From Bacteroidales bacterium (GTDB taxonomy: Bacteria; Bacteroidota; Bacteroidia; Bacteroidales; UBA10428), in contig JAFGOZ010000130.1 of the NCBI GenBank assembly GCA_016926235.1, positions 1-33,813 on the forward strand: a stretch of DNA of 33,813 bases, given 5' to 3'. The notes below the pieces were generated by a model, which was not told the DNA's origin, did no database searches, and saw only the letters and a list, made by a program, of their open reading frames with translations. The position numbers and the translations under genes were made by a program. Within the stretch, counting starts at the first letter, position 1, and each line of letters starts with the position of its first letter. Below, piece by piece: positions 26,846-33,813 of the stretch.

Positions 26846-27763
26846 ATGAATAGGATAATCAATTTCCATGATGTACATGATAAGGTCTGGATGGAGAAGG
26901 TGCTGCTCTATCTAAGGAAGAAATATACTATAATATCATCCGAACATTTGGAAGAATATTTAAAGGGAGAAGAAATTGCCGATAGCTTCTGTCATATTAC
27001 AATAGATGATGGAGACAGGTCATTTTACGAATTAGCTTACCCCTTACTGAAAAAGTATCAGCTGCCGGCCACATTGTTTGTTTCCCCGAAGGTTATCATG
27101 GATGGCAGTAATTACTGGTTTCAGGAGATATCTTCATATGATCATGAAGAGTTACTAGGAACCATAGCAAACTATCTGGATATTGATCTCAGCGTTTTAA
27201 GACCTTACAATATTATGCATATTCTAAAAAACCTGAAAATTGATCAGATAAAAGAAATAATAGGTTTATATAAAAGCCATTATCATCCGGAAGACAAGAG
27301 CAACCAGAACCTTAATCTATACCAATTGAAAGAGATAGTTCAGGACGGGTTGGTTGTTATTGGTGCCCACACACTAAATCATCCGGTGCTTTCCAATGAA
27401 GACGATATAACAAGTGAAATTGAGATTTCAGACTCCCTGACTTTATTAAAGGAGATTACAGCGACTGAAATCAGATATTTCGCATACCCAAATGGCATTC
27501 CTGATATTGATTTTGGCCAAAGGGAGAAAGCTACTCTGGCAAAATGCGATTGTAAACTTGCATTTTCCACCCTCCACAAGATTGTTACACGCAACATCGA
27601 TCCTCTTTCCATCCCTAGATATTATGTCTCATCTGGCGGCTTAAATGCCATCAAAGCAAAACTCTATCTGGGAGAAACATGGAACTTGATCAGAAGCATG
27701 AAAATTAAGAGTGAAGAGCAGTCTCGCAGGGAATTACAGAAGTTAATGAATGTTTCTGTTTGA
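26846..27763 (+). CDS. Polysaccharide deacetylase family protein (CE4/NodB fold)
   Basis: This 305-residue protein has the carbohydrate esterase 4 motifs: HITIDDGD (TIDDG, 52-56), a LPATLFVSP strand, GAHTLNHPVL with H175 and H179, and YFAYPNGIPDIDF. I use the ATG at 26846; a TTG ten codons earlier (26816) is unlikely. There is no signal peptide, so it should act in the cytosol, perhaps removing N- or O-acetyl groups from a lipid-linked or nucleotide-linked sugar. It is followed after 54 bases by a GNAT gene, a pairing that suggests N-deacetylation and re-acylation. Substrate unknown. Confidence 0.87.
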   Translation: MNRIINFHDVHDKVWMEKVLLYLRKKYTIISSEHLEEYLKGEEIADSFCHITIDDGDRSFYELAYPLLKKYQLPATLFVSPKVIMDGSNYWFQEISSYDHEELLGTIANYLDIDLSVLRPYNIMHILKNLKIDQIKEIIGLYKSHYHPEDKSNQNLNLYQLKEIVQDGLVVIGAHTLNHPVLSNEDDITSEIEISDSLTLLKEITATEIRYFAYPNGIPDIDFGQREKATLAKCDCKLAFSTLHKIVTRNIDPLSIPRYYVSSGGLNAIKAKLYLGETWNLIRSMKIKSEEQSRRELQKLMNVSV

Positions 27764-27817
27764 CCACTGACAGAATAGTCTAAGGTATATTAAACCGGTA
27801 ATTATTTTCAGAAACCG

Positions 27818-28888
27818 ATGACCAATAAAATTTCGGAAATACGCGACAGTAAGACGGAAATCAAGATACTATCAGCCTCTGAGGTCCGGCCGGATCTGTT
27901 ATCTTCTTTTTACTCATCTGCGTATCCTGTACGGGCTGCTTTCATGGAAAGTAACTGGAGTTGGATTAATCGCGCATATTATCATGGTAATCGTATACCT
28001 CTTGTTCTGATCTCCGATGAGAAGGTGATAGCTCATGCAGGTCTTATTCCCGTTACAATGCAGATAGGAGGCAAGGATCACTCAGCCGGATGGTTTATTG
28101 ATCTGGCAGTTCTGCCTGAATATCAAAGGTCGGGTTATGGAAGTATTTTGGTGAGAAAACGGATGGAATTATCAGAAATCCAGATGACATTCCCAAATAA
28201 AAGGTCCAGGGGAATTTTCAAAAAACTAGGATGGCATTTTTATTCAGATTCAAATATGCATTACATTTTTTTAAGGCCATTCAATTATCCGGCCCTAAAG
28301 AAGTGGCTTCCTTCTAAATTGCGGTTTATATTAAATCAAATCTACTTCTCTTTAATGCGGAGTTTTTATTTAAGAAACAGTCTGGCTGAGGAGGACATTA
28401 ATCTAGACCTTATTTCACCCATTTCCCTTAAAGAATTTCTGAGTGCGTATAATAATGAACCAAAAGCCAGCAATGAAGAAGTTGTCATTGTGAGAGATGA
28501 GGATTATATGCAGTGGCGCGTTTTGAATTCTCCGAACAGGAGCCAGTATTATATTTATTCTAACGGGGATTTTCATGCTCTGGTCTATTTTAACAACCGT
28601 ATCGGAGACAGTATTGATGTTTTATTAATGTCTGATGATTCTAATAATGAGCAGATTAAGACTATGCTTTGCTCTCTGGCCATAAAGGGTGAAAGTGAAG
28701 GGTACGCCTTTATTCGATTGCTTACTACGCATGAATCCCTTACAACTTATGTCAGGCGAAATGCAAGGTCATTTGTGAGACAGCGTGATTTTGTATTTAA
28801 TTCAAAGAACCAGTCGTTATTAAATATTATGAAGAATTTATCATGGAGACTTGCATTAATTGACAGCGATTTTGAATTCACAAACTAA
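27818..28888 (+). CDS. GNAT family N-acetyltransferase, two-domain
   Basis: Residues ~15-165 of this 356-residue protein form a GNAT domain with the acetyl-CoA pyrophosphate loop YQRSGYGS (102-109), preceded by FIDLAVLPE. The C-terminal ~190 residues are a second, less conserved domain that may form a two-lobed GNAT-like fold, as seen in many surface-glycan GNATs. It would transfer acetyl or a longer acyl group to an amine, such as an amino sugar, in the cytosol. The VOC gene begins 5 bases after its stop, so they are tightly coupled. The acceptor is unknown. Confidence 0.82.
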   Translation: MTNKISEIRDSKTEIKILSASEVRPDLLSSFYSSAYPVRAAFMESNWSWINRAYYHGNRIPLVLISDEKVIAHAGLIPVTMQIGGKDHSAGWFIDLAVLPEYQRSGYGSILVRKRMELSEIQMTFPNKRSRGIFKKLGWHFYSDSNMHYIFLRPFNYPALKKWLPSKLRFILNQIYFSLMRSFYLRNSLAEEDINLDLISPISLKEFLSAYNNEPKASNEEVVIVRDEDYMQWRVLNSPNRSQYYIYSNGDFHALVYFNNRIGDSIDVLLMSDDSNNEQIKTMLCSLAIKGESEGYAFIRLLTTHESLTTYVRRNARSFVRQRDFVFNSKNQSLLNIMKNLSWRLALIDSDFEFTN

Positions 28889-28893
28889 TTCTT

Positions 28894-29307
28894 ATGGTAA
28901 TTGATCATATTTGTTTTGCGGTAAGAGATATCAAGGAAGGTATCAGGTACTGGATCGATGTATTTGGATATACACAAATGACAGAGGTTGTCGAAAATAC
29001 GCTTCAACATGTTAAAGTAACATTCTTAAAAAAGGAAAATAGTATGCTGATCAAGCTGATAGAACCAACAGAAGAAAATGAGAGTCTAAAGAATTTTGTA
29101 TTCAGGGGAGGGGGGTTCCATCATGTCTGCTTCAAGTGTTCAGATGTAAAAAAAGAAATGGCGAATTTATCATCAAAAGGATTGATGACGCTGGCGCATC
29201 CTCAACCCGGAGAAGCATTCAATAATCACAAAATTGCCTTTATGCTGGCAAAATACGGCTTGAATTTAGAATTGATTGATACAGATGAAAAGGCCTCTCT
29301 TCTATGA
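28894..29307 (+). CDS. VOC superfamily metalloprotein (glyoxalase/methylmalonyl-CoA epimerase-like)
   Basis: This 137-residue protein fits a single VOC module of two beta-alpha-beta-beta-beta repeats. The four expected metal-ligand positions are occupied: H5 in IDHICFAV, E57 in KLIEP, H76/H77 in FHHVCF, and E126 in LELID. The family includes glyoxalase I, fosfomycin-resistance proteins and methylmalonyl-CoA epimerase; the chain length and motifs fit an epimerase or isomerase best. It lies 5 bases after the GNAT gene, so it may supply or process an acyl donor, or act on a sugar. No precise reaction can be given. Confidence 0.82.
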   Translation: MVIDHICFAVRDIKEGIRYWIDVFGYTQMTEVVENTLQHVKVTFLKKENSMLIKLIEPTEENESLKNFVFRGGGFHHVCFKCSDVKKEMANLSSKGLMTLAHPQPGEAFNNHKIAFMLAKYGLNLELIDTDEKASLL

Positions 29308-29434
29308 TTATGACCTGGTGTGTGATAAAACTATTTAAGAAGTACCACACTCTATAGCCTGACGATGATGAATGTTACTTCAAATAACATAATCTGTACA
29401 AGTAGTATTGAAGAAATCTTCTAATTCCATAACG

Positions 29435-30274
29435 ATGAAAAATAAACTCGAGCATCCCTTTTTCACCATATTTACGCCAGTATTTAATGGAGAAAAACAT
29501 ATTCACAGGGTCTTTGAGAGTATATTGGGACTCACATATAAGAGTTTTGAATGGATAATTATCAATGATGGTTCAACTGATAATACTTCAGTACTCATCA
29601 AGACATTCATAGATAATAATCCGGATATAGAAATAAACTTCATAGAACAGGAGAATTCCGGCAAGCACATATCCTGGAATACGGCAGTTAATAGAGCAAG
29701 AGGAGTACTTTTTGTTCCCGCAGATGCAGATGATTATTTCTTTCCTGAAACACTATCATTTTTTTATGAGAAATGGAATGAGCTGCCTGTTGACCAACAC
29801 AAATTTTTTAGCGGCATAAACGTCCTTTGTCTTGATAATGATACTTCAAATATTGTTGGACCTTTATTTCCGGCTGACGGGATGAAAACCAACAACCTTG
29901 AACTGGCATTTAAATATAAGTTGACAGGTGAAAAATGGGGGTGTATCAGAACAGACGTTTTAAAAACCAGACCTTTCCCGATAGTAAAAGGATCTCATTA
30001 CCCGGAAAGTTATTTGTGGTATCATTTAGGCAGAAGATATAAAGTCTTATGCTTCAACAAGCCATTGAGAAGATATTATACTACAGATACAGGTATTATC
30101 CAAAGTGATCTTAAAGAAACTTATGATCCAGCACAAAACAAGGTCAAGATGCGATATTATTTTTGGTTGATTCTAAATTTCGGTCCTTACATGTTAAAGT
30201 ATTCACCCGATAGCTTCTTGAAATCAGTTAAAATATTAATTAAATCAATTTATAAATCTGTAATAGCCTTGTAG
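29435..30274 (+). CDS. Glycosyltransferase family 2 (GT-A fold)
   Basis: This 279-residue protein shows the GT2 N-terminal signature FFTIFTPVFNGEKHIHRV, then WIIINDGSTDNT, a SGKH segment and the D-x-D-type metal site ADADDYF (D97, D99, D100). I use ATG 29435; a TTG nine codons upstream (29408) is less likely. It has no strong membrane segment. GT2 enzymes are inverting and use a nucleotide sugar with a divalent metal. It is the last plus-strand gene of the cluster and the only GT-A transferase in it; it converges with the minus-strand acetyltransferase 53 bases away. Confidence 0.9.
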   Translation: MKNKLEHPFFTIFTPVFNGEKHIHRVFESILGLTYKSFEWIIINDGSTDNTSVLIKTFIDNNPDIEINFIEQENSGKHISWNTAVNRARGVLFVPADADDYFFPETLSFFYEKWNELPVDQHKFFSGINVLCLDNDTSNIVGPLFPADGMKTNNLELAFKYKLTGEKWGCIRTDVLKTRPFPIVKGSHYPESYLWYHLGRRYKVLCFNKPLRRYYTTDTGIIQSDLKETYDPAQNKVKMRYYFWLILNFGPYMLKYSPDSFLKSVKILIKSIYKSVIAL

Positions 30275-30327
30275 CCAAATCTTAGCCCAAATCGGCAGTT
30301 CAATTTTATTCGGTTTTAGCTAATTGA

Positions 30328-30918
30328 TCATTCTATGCCAAAATGATCTTTTATGTATTTTGATTTCATAGCATCAGATAGGTCGTGAGTAATAAGAAGA
30401 TTAGGATTCTGTGTATAAAACAATCTTTGAATATGCATATTAAAAACGACTTTTGCAGGGTTTCCAACGATAACTGAATTATCAGGAAACTGACCCCTGA
30501 CAACACTTCCTGCTCCAATTATGCAATTACTTCCGATCGTTGTGTTTGGAAGAATTGTGCAATTGTTACCGATAAATACATTATTGCCAATTTTAATCCT
30601 GCCAAAGATATCTGCATCTCTGAGTTCATCCCGAAAACACCAGACTCCACCGTCATGAGTGATAAATAAGGTACCACGGGCGACGGCCACATGATCTCCT
30701 ATCTCAATAAGATATGGTTCAGTTGAAAAGGTCATTGTATTAAAAAGGCAATTTTCCCCCACTTTCATTCCTTTGCGGCGAAAGTAATTGATTCGCCTTT
30801 GATTACTCGATTTTTCAAGGAGCTTCCTCTGTGTTCTGTGAAGCACCTTTTTCAATTTAATTATGATTGTTAGCTCCATCAAATGCTCTGAATTATTCAA
30901 TCCTGTTTTCGATAACAT
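30328..30918 (-). CDS. Left-handed beta-helix (hexapeptide repeat) O-acetyltransferase
   Basis: In this 196-residue protein residues ~50-170 carry hexapeptide repeats ([IV]-G-x-x-x-x), e.g. RIKIGNNVFIGNNCTILP and TIGSNCIIGAGSVV, ending in the conserved VIVGNPAKVV. A likely catalytic His lies in FITHDGGVW. Such trimeric enzymes (WbbJ/CatB-like) O-acetylate sugars with acetyl-CoA. The ATG at 30918 overlaps the upstream lipoprotein gene by 26 bases; ATG 30879 (13 codons in) is an alternative that removes the overlap. It is probably co-transcribed with that gene and adds a further acetylation activity at the end of the glycan cluster. Confidence 0.87.
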   Translation of the reverse strand: MLSKTGLNNSEHLMELTIIIKLKKVLHRTQRKLLEKSSNQRRINYFRRKGMKVGENCLFNTMTFSTEPYLIEIGDHVAVARGTLFITHDGGVWCFRDELRDADIFGRIKIGNNVFIGNNCTILPNTTIGSNCIIGAGSVVRGQFPDNSVIVGNPAKVVFNMHIQRLFYTQNPNLLITHDLSDAMKSKYIKDHFGIE

Positions 30919-31684
30919 CTATAATATATTTACTGAACAAAGGGGCAATTCTTGTTGCAAATATCTGGTTCGGGTGGGAATTGTCAGCTGCCTTTGCGTT
31001 CTTTTCAGCCAGGTATAATCCTCCTTCGGTTTCATAGTAGTAGAAATCCCAGAGGAAAATGTTATCTCCTTTTTCATCCCAGACATTCTTTATCCAGTCA
31101 TAAAACTCCTTTGTCCGCAAAGCTTCATCCTCACTCATCAGGGATTTTGTATTCACTGCAGGTGTCCAGACAATGAATTTATTGGCTTGGAATTGATGCA
31201 TCTTGTTCTTGAGAGCATCATACTGAAGCTTGTAATTCTCAAGACTCTTAACAGACGAATTGATATTTGGCTGACCTGAATCATGTGAAATCTTACTGAC
31301 GGGGAAACAATGTTTAAATATGATAACATCATACTCTGACGACAAAATTTCAAGCGTTGGCTCGTCCATGTAGAGTTCAACCCCTGAATTCTTTACCCAG
31401 ATATTGTAGTAGTCATATGGGTAGTTATTCCATCCGTAAGGCGCACTCTTTGGGAAAAAGCGTTCCTCAATAACATAATTGGTTTTATTTTTTCTGTTAT
31501 GCCTGGTGATATAGCTCTTAACGTCACTCTTGCCGGTGAGTTTGCTAACATATTTATTTGTATTCCCAAGCCACACATTGTAACCCGTGCTATGATGAAG
31601 GAAAATTATTTTTTTCATATTATCATTGTATGATTTACAGCTGGCTAGCAGCAGGACAAGTAATATAAATATCGAGTATCTCAT
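30893..31684 (-). CDS. SGNH-like lipoprotein (putative surface esterase)
   Basis: This 263-residue protein has a lipoprotein signal, MRYSIFILLVLLLASC, with C16 as the lipidation site. A TTG start eight codons earlier (31708) is unlikely. Near the N-terminus, IIFLHHSTGYNVW (H30-H31-S32-T33) occupies the place of the GDSL block, and near the C-terminus ADNSHPN supplies a D-x-x-H pair (D234, H237), the classic SGNH catalytic block. It is likely attached to a membrane on the periplasmic or outer face and may hydrolyse an ester on the glycan. Its 3' end overlaps the acetyltransferase gene. The esterase role is inferred from these motifs. Confidence 0.7.
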   Translation of the reverse strand: MRYSIFILLVLLLASCKSYNDNMKKIIFLHHSTGYNVWLGNTNKYVSKLTGKSDVKSYITRHNRKNKTNYVIEERFFPKSAPYGWNNYPYDYYNIWVKNSGVELYMDEPTLEILSSEYDVIIFKHCFPVSKISHDSGQPNINSSVKSLENYKLQYDALKNKMHQFQANKFIVWTPAVNTKSLMSEDEALRTKEFYDWIKNVWDEKGDNIFLWDFYYYETEGGLYLAEKNAKAADNSHPNQIFATRIAPLFSKYIIDVIENRIE

Positions 31685-31696
31685 CTCCTTGTGATT

Positions 31697-31704
31697 CAAA
31701 GATA
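31697..31704 (-). promoter_or_regulatory. Possible -7 box (TATCTTTG) for the SGNH lipoprotein gene
   Basis: On the minus strand this reads TATCTTTG, an exact TAnnTTTG match, 12 bases upstream of the ATG at 31684. The leader would be only a few bases long and no -33 TTTG lies at normal spacing, so support is weak. An AAGGAG run touches the ATG. Confidence 0.25.
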
Positions 31705-31741
31705 ACAAACTATTCTGATCACTATATATTAGCCAATAGAC

Positions 31742-31777
31742 GAAGGGAGGCTATCTCTTTAATGAGAGCCTCCCTTC
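31742..31777 (-). terminator. Strong intergenic hairpin, probable terminator of the FISUMP gene
   Basis: GAAGGGAGGCT (31742-31752) and AGCCTCCCTTC (31767-31777) form a perfect 11-bp, GC-rich stem around a 14-base loop that can pair three more bases (CTC/GAG). It lies 20 bases after the FISUMP stop (minus strand) and before the SGNH lipoprotein gene. No T-tract follows on the minus strand, so a protein-assisted or hairpin-only terminator is more likely than a textbook intrinsic one. Confidence 0.6.
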
Positions 31778-31797
31778 AGTTTATAATTGCGAATAGG

Positions 31798-33084
31798 TTA
31801 TAAATTTTTAATACACCTTATCGACTTTCCGGCTTGATTTTCAACATTACCCCTGTTGATAGCATCATTATTCCCATCTAGTCTTCTGTATCTGCCACTT
31901 ATTTCACTATTTGGAGTAGAGGTCCACCAGTATCCCAGAGCGCTCTCCTGAAAAAATGTTCCTGCGCCGTAAAAACGATATCCACCGGGAAGAGCAGAAA
32001 ATCCACTGGTATTGGTTCCGTTTTCATCAACATTCCACCCCGAGGTATTTTTCAGTTGCTCACCCTGATCAGTGCCTCGCCAACCCCAAATTTCAATCTC
32101 AGCCTGAGGGACCCCAAGGTGAAGCTCTAATGTACCGAAGTCAGCATCTGTCGGAACATGCCAGCCTGTGGGACATATACTAGTACTACTAGCAGCATAG
32201 AAGTTATATAAAGCACCGTACAAAGGTTTAAAATACTCCTCATCATTATTGTACCAACAGTAAGCTGCAGAAGTCATGTTGCTCCATTCAGTGTTGTCTG
32301 TTACAAGTGGGATCTCCGTATCATCATTATACTTCGTAACCTTTAAGTTCTCAGCCATCCAGACCTGGGTCCCAATCTTAACGGTCTGGTATATATTTCC
32401 TTCTATATCAGCAACCGGAGTTATGAAATGGTATGTTTCACCGTAGGTTGTCCCGGAGCTGTTGGTGGCATAGGCACGATAATAATATACTGTGCCGTTA
32501 TCCAGACCGGTGAGATTGCTGGTAAACATACCGGTACTGGTACCGTTAGACGTCTTGTGGTCAGCAATAGTAGGATTTTGGACAGTACTGCTCCAGCAGA
32601 TACCCCTTGCCGTAATAGTGCCGCCTCCGGCATCAGTGACATTACCGCCTGCAACTGCTGATGTTGGGGTAATTGAGGTGGCCTCCGTAGTTGTCAATAC
32701 TGCTCCTGTTACCTGATCTGTGGAAAAGGTGACCTCATTTCCGTAGGCGGTGCCGACGCTGTTTGTGGCATAGGCACGGACGAAGTAGGGTGTTCCTTCT
32801 TCAAGTCCGACCAGATTACTTGTAAAGTTGGCTGAACCATTACCATCGCTGGTTTTTGAATCAGCAATAGTAGGGCCAGTTGTTTTGCTCCAGCAGACCC
32901 CCTTCTCTGTGATTTCCTCGCCACCGTCTGAGATGATTGTTCCGCCAGAAACTGCAGAGTTCAGGGTTATCTGGGTTACATCAACCGTACTCAATTCAGG
33001 CACAGTGGCTTTTTTGCATCCCTGGTTTACCACCAAAAAGCAAATCAAAGTCATTAGTAAAGTAAAACTTAAACCTTTTTTCAT
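31798..33084 (-). CDS. FISUMP-domain lipoprotein with two fibronectin-like repeats
   Basis: This 428-residue protein has a lipoprotein signal with the lipobox Cys at C23 (VVNQGC). Two ~90-residue repeats follow (about 32-122 and 132-220), each with the pattern SA-V-x-GG...G-x-CWS...PTIAD-x-KTS...L-x-G...Y-x-RAYATNS-x-GT-x-YG. The last ~205 residues are a FISUMP domain: VADIEGN, IGTQVWMAENL, AYCWYNND, GWHVPTD, WGWRGTDQG, SGFSALPGGYR, YWWTST and IRCIKN. It is probably surface-exposed; the family's role is poorly known, possibly carbohydrate binding or adhesion. It is paralogous to the next minus-strand gene upstream. Confidence 0.87.
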   Translation of the reverse strand: MKKGLSFTLLMTLICFLVVNQGCKKATVPELSTVDVTQITLNSAVSGGTIISDGGEEITEKGVCWSKTTGPTIADSKTSDGNGSANFTSNLVGLEEGTPYFVRAYATNSVGTAYGNEVTFSTDQVTGAVLTTTEATSITPTSAVAGGNVTDAGGGTITARGICWSSTVQNPTIADHKTSNGTSTGMFTSNLTGLDNGTVYYYRAYATNSSGTTYGETYHFITPVADIEGNIYQTVKIGTQVWMAENLKVTKYNDDTEIPLVTDNTEWSNMTSAAYCWYNNDEEYFKPLYGALYNFYAASSTSICPTGWHVPTDADFGTLELHLGVPQAEIEIWGWRGTDQGEQLKNTSGWNVDENGTNTSGFSALPGGYRFYGAGTFFQESALGYWWTSTPNSEISGRYRRLDGNNDAINRGNVENQAGKSIRCIKNL

Positions 33085-33788
33085 GATTTTCTTATCTTTT
33101 TATAATTTGAATAGTTTGGGAAATACTGTGATTACAATGGGGTTATACGTCAGACATAGTGAAAAGTTTCATGAAATCAATCCTTAACACAACGGATGTA
33201 CTTTCCTCCTTTTTTGGAGGTTGAGGCTCTATATACGTCATTGTTTGAACTGTCAAGCTTCCTGTACCAGCCCTCATTTGTGTCAAGTTCCGATGATGAC
33301 CACCAATAGGTCAATGTTCCCAACGAATAGAATGCGCCTTGAACTGCATAACGGAACCCTCCAGGCAGGCCTGTAAAACCGCTGCTATTGTTACCATTTC
33401 CGCCATCATCCCATCCAGTTGTGCTTTTCATCTGTTTTCCCTGATCAGTACCACGCCAGCCCCATACGTTAACAGAATCGGGATCCAGACCTAGAAATAT
33501 TTCAAGTGTTCCAAATTCCAAGTCTGTTGGCACGTGCCATCCTGCCGGACAGATTTTCTCTCCTTCAACAGTATACCAACTGTACAGAGCACCAAAGGTT
33601 GATTTATATTCTATATTATTATCGTACCAGCAATAAGCAGCTCCCGAGAGGTTTAGCCATTCCGTATCATCTGTAATGTTCGTAATAGGTGTATTATCAT
33701 TAAATTTTGTTGATCTCAGGTTCTCTGCCATCCAGACCTGTGCTCCTATCGTTACTGTTGAGTAAAGATTTCCTTCGATGTCAGCCAC
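31798..33788 (-). repeat. Tandem paralogous FISUMP domains
   Basis: The domain at 31798-32415 and the domain at 33177-33788 are aligned paralogues in tandem genes, with the same motif order and about 610 bases each. The upstream part of the nearer gene also carries two internal fibronectin-like repeats, so this is a repeat-rich surface-protein locus prone to recombination. Confidence 0.75.
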
Positions 33789-33812
33789 CTTTGTGTTGAA
33801 TGTCATTTGAGT
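33177..33812 (-). CDS. FISUMP-domain protein, 5' end cut by the window edge
   Basis: The frame stays open through the right edge: an in-frame ATG at 33806 is preceded by Gln and Thr codons, and the text TQMTFNTKVADIEGN matches the repeat-to-FISUMP junction of the neighbouring gene, so the true start lies beyond the window. About 211 residues are visible, essentially the whole FISUMP domain: IGAQVWMAENLR, AYCWYDNN, GWHVPTD, WGWRGTDQG, SGFTGLPGGFR, YWWSSS and IRCVKD. Stretches such as WGWRGTDQG are identical in the neighbour. The 92 bases between the two genes contain no clear promoter, so they may be co-transcribed. Confidence 0.87.
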   Translation of the reverse strand, partial: TQMTFNTKVADIEGNLYSTVTIGAQVWMAENLRSTKFNDNTPITNITDDTEWLNLSGAAYCWYDNNIEYKSTFGALYSWYTVEGEKICPAGWHVPTDLEFGTLEIFLGLDPDSVNVWGWRGTDQGKQMKSTTGWDDGGNGNNSSGFTGLPGGFRYAVQGAFYSLGTLTYWWSSSELDTNEGWYRKLDSSNNDVYRASTSKKGGKYIRCVKD

Positions 33813-33813
33813 G

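Noticed and set aside
32428..32924. Long open frames on both strands within the FISUMP gene's repeats
   Set aside because: They are antisense and alternate-frame products of low-complexity Thr/Gly/Ala repeats with no recognisable protein features.

Overview
The window looks like a Bacteroidota chromosome segment, probably Bacteroidales/Marinilabiliales-like; lower ranks cannot be read from the sequence. Three things point there: two secreted beta-helix proteins ending in type IX secretion (T9SS, Por) sorting domains, lipoproteins carrying FISUMP (Fibrobacter succinogenes major paralogous) domains, and weak Shine-Dalgarno signals with a few TAnnTTTG-type -7 boxes. No tRNA, rRNA, CRISPR array, transposase or integrase was recognised.

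Layout. (1) 1-3.25 kb: two convergent T9SS-exported right-handed beta-helix proteins. The first is cut by the window edge. The second has the Asp/Lys signature of PL9 pectate lyases plus two Ig-like domains. (2) 3.48-30.27 kb: 24 consecutive plus-strand genes forming one large surface-polysaccharide cluster. It opens with a Wzx-type flippase and a Wzy-type polymerase. It then holds eight GT4 glycosyltransferases and one GT2, plus a set of decorating enzymes: an OafA-type acyltransferase, an MBOAT/SGNH O-acylation pair, two polysaccharide-deacetylase-fold proteins, a SAM methyltransferase, a GNAT acetyltransferase and a GINT1-like protein. There are also metabolic-looking genes that are less expected here: a thymidylate-kinase-like P-loop protein, a cytosolic alkaline-phosphatase-superfamily hydrolase, a radical SAM protein with a reduced SPASM-like tail, a ferredoxin reductase-like flavoprotein and a VOC protein. 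Many junctions are overlapping or very tight (ATGA at 12438 and 19918, 1 base at 17225, 23 bases at 21323, 2 bases at 25670, 5 bases at 28889), so long co-transcribed units are likely. (3) 30.33-31.68 kb, minus strand: a left-handed-beta-helix O-acetyltransferase overlapping an SGNH-like lipoprotein. (4) 31.74-33.8 kb: a strong 11-bp-stem hairpin, then two tandem minus-strand FISUMP proteins, the second cut by the window edge.

How it fits together (inference). Cytosolic glycosyltransferases build an undecaprenyl-linked repeat unit that is modified by methyl, acetyl and possibly radical SAM chemistry. Wzx flips it, Wzy polymerises it, and membrane and periplasmic acyltransferases decorate it. 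The window has no initiating sugar-phosphate transferase, no Wza/Wzc export genes and no nucleotide-sugar synthesis genes, so those must lie elsewhere. A tandem duplication of one glycosyltransferase (21323-23830) suggests recent diversification of the glycan. The most unusual blocks are the kinase/phosphohydrolase/duplicated-GT block (19.3-23.8 kb) and the adjacent radical SAM/flavoprotein-reductase pair (23.8-25.7 kb).

No gene-free stretch exceeds 300 bases. The longest are 3247-3478, 7749-8009 and 9135-9319; apart from the weak sites listed, nothing was recognised in them.
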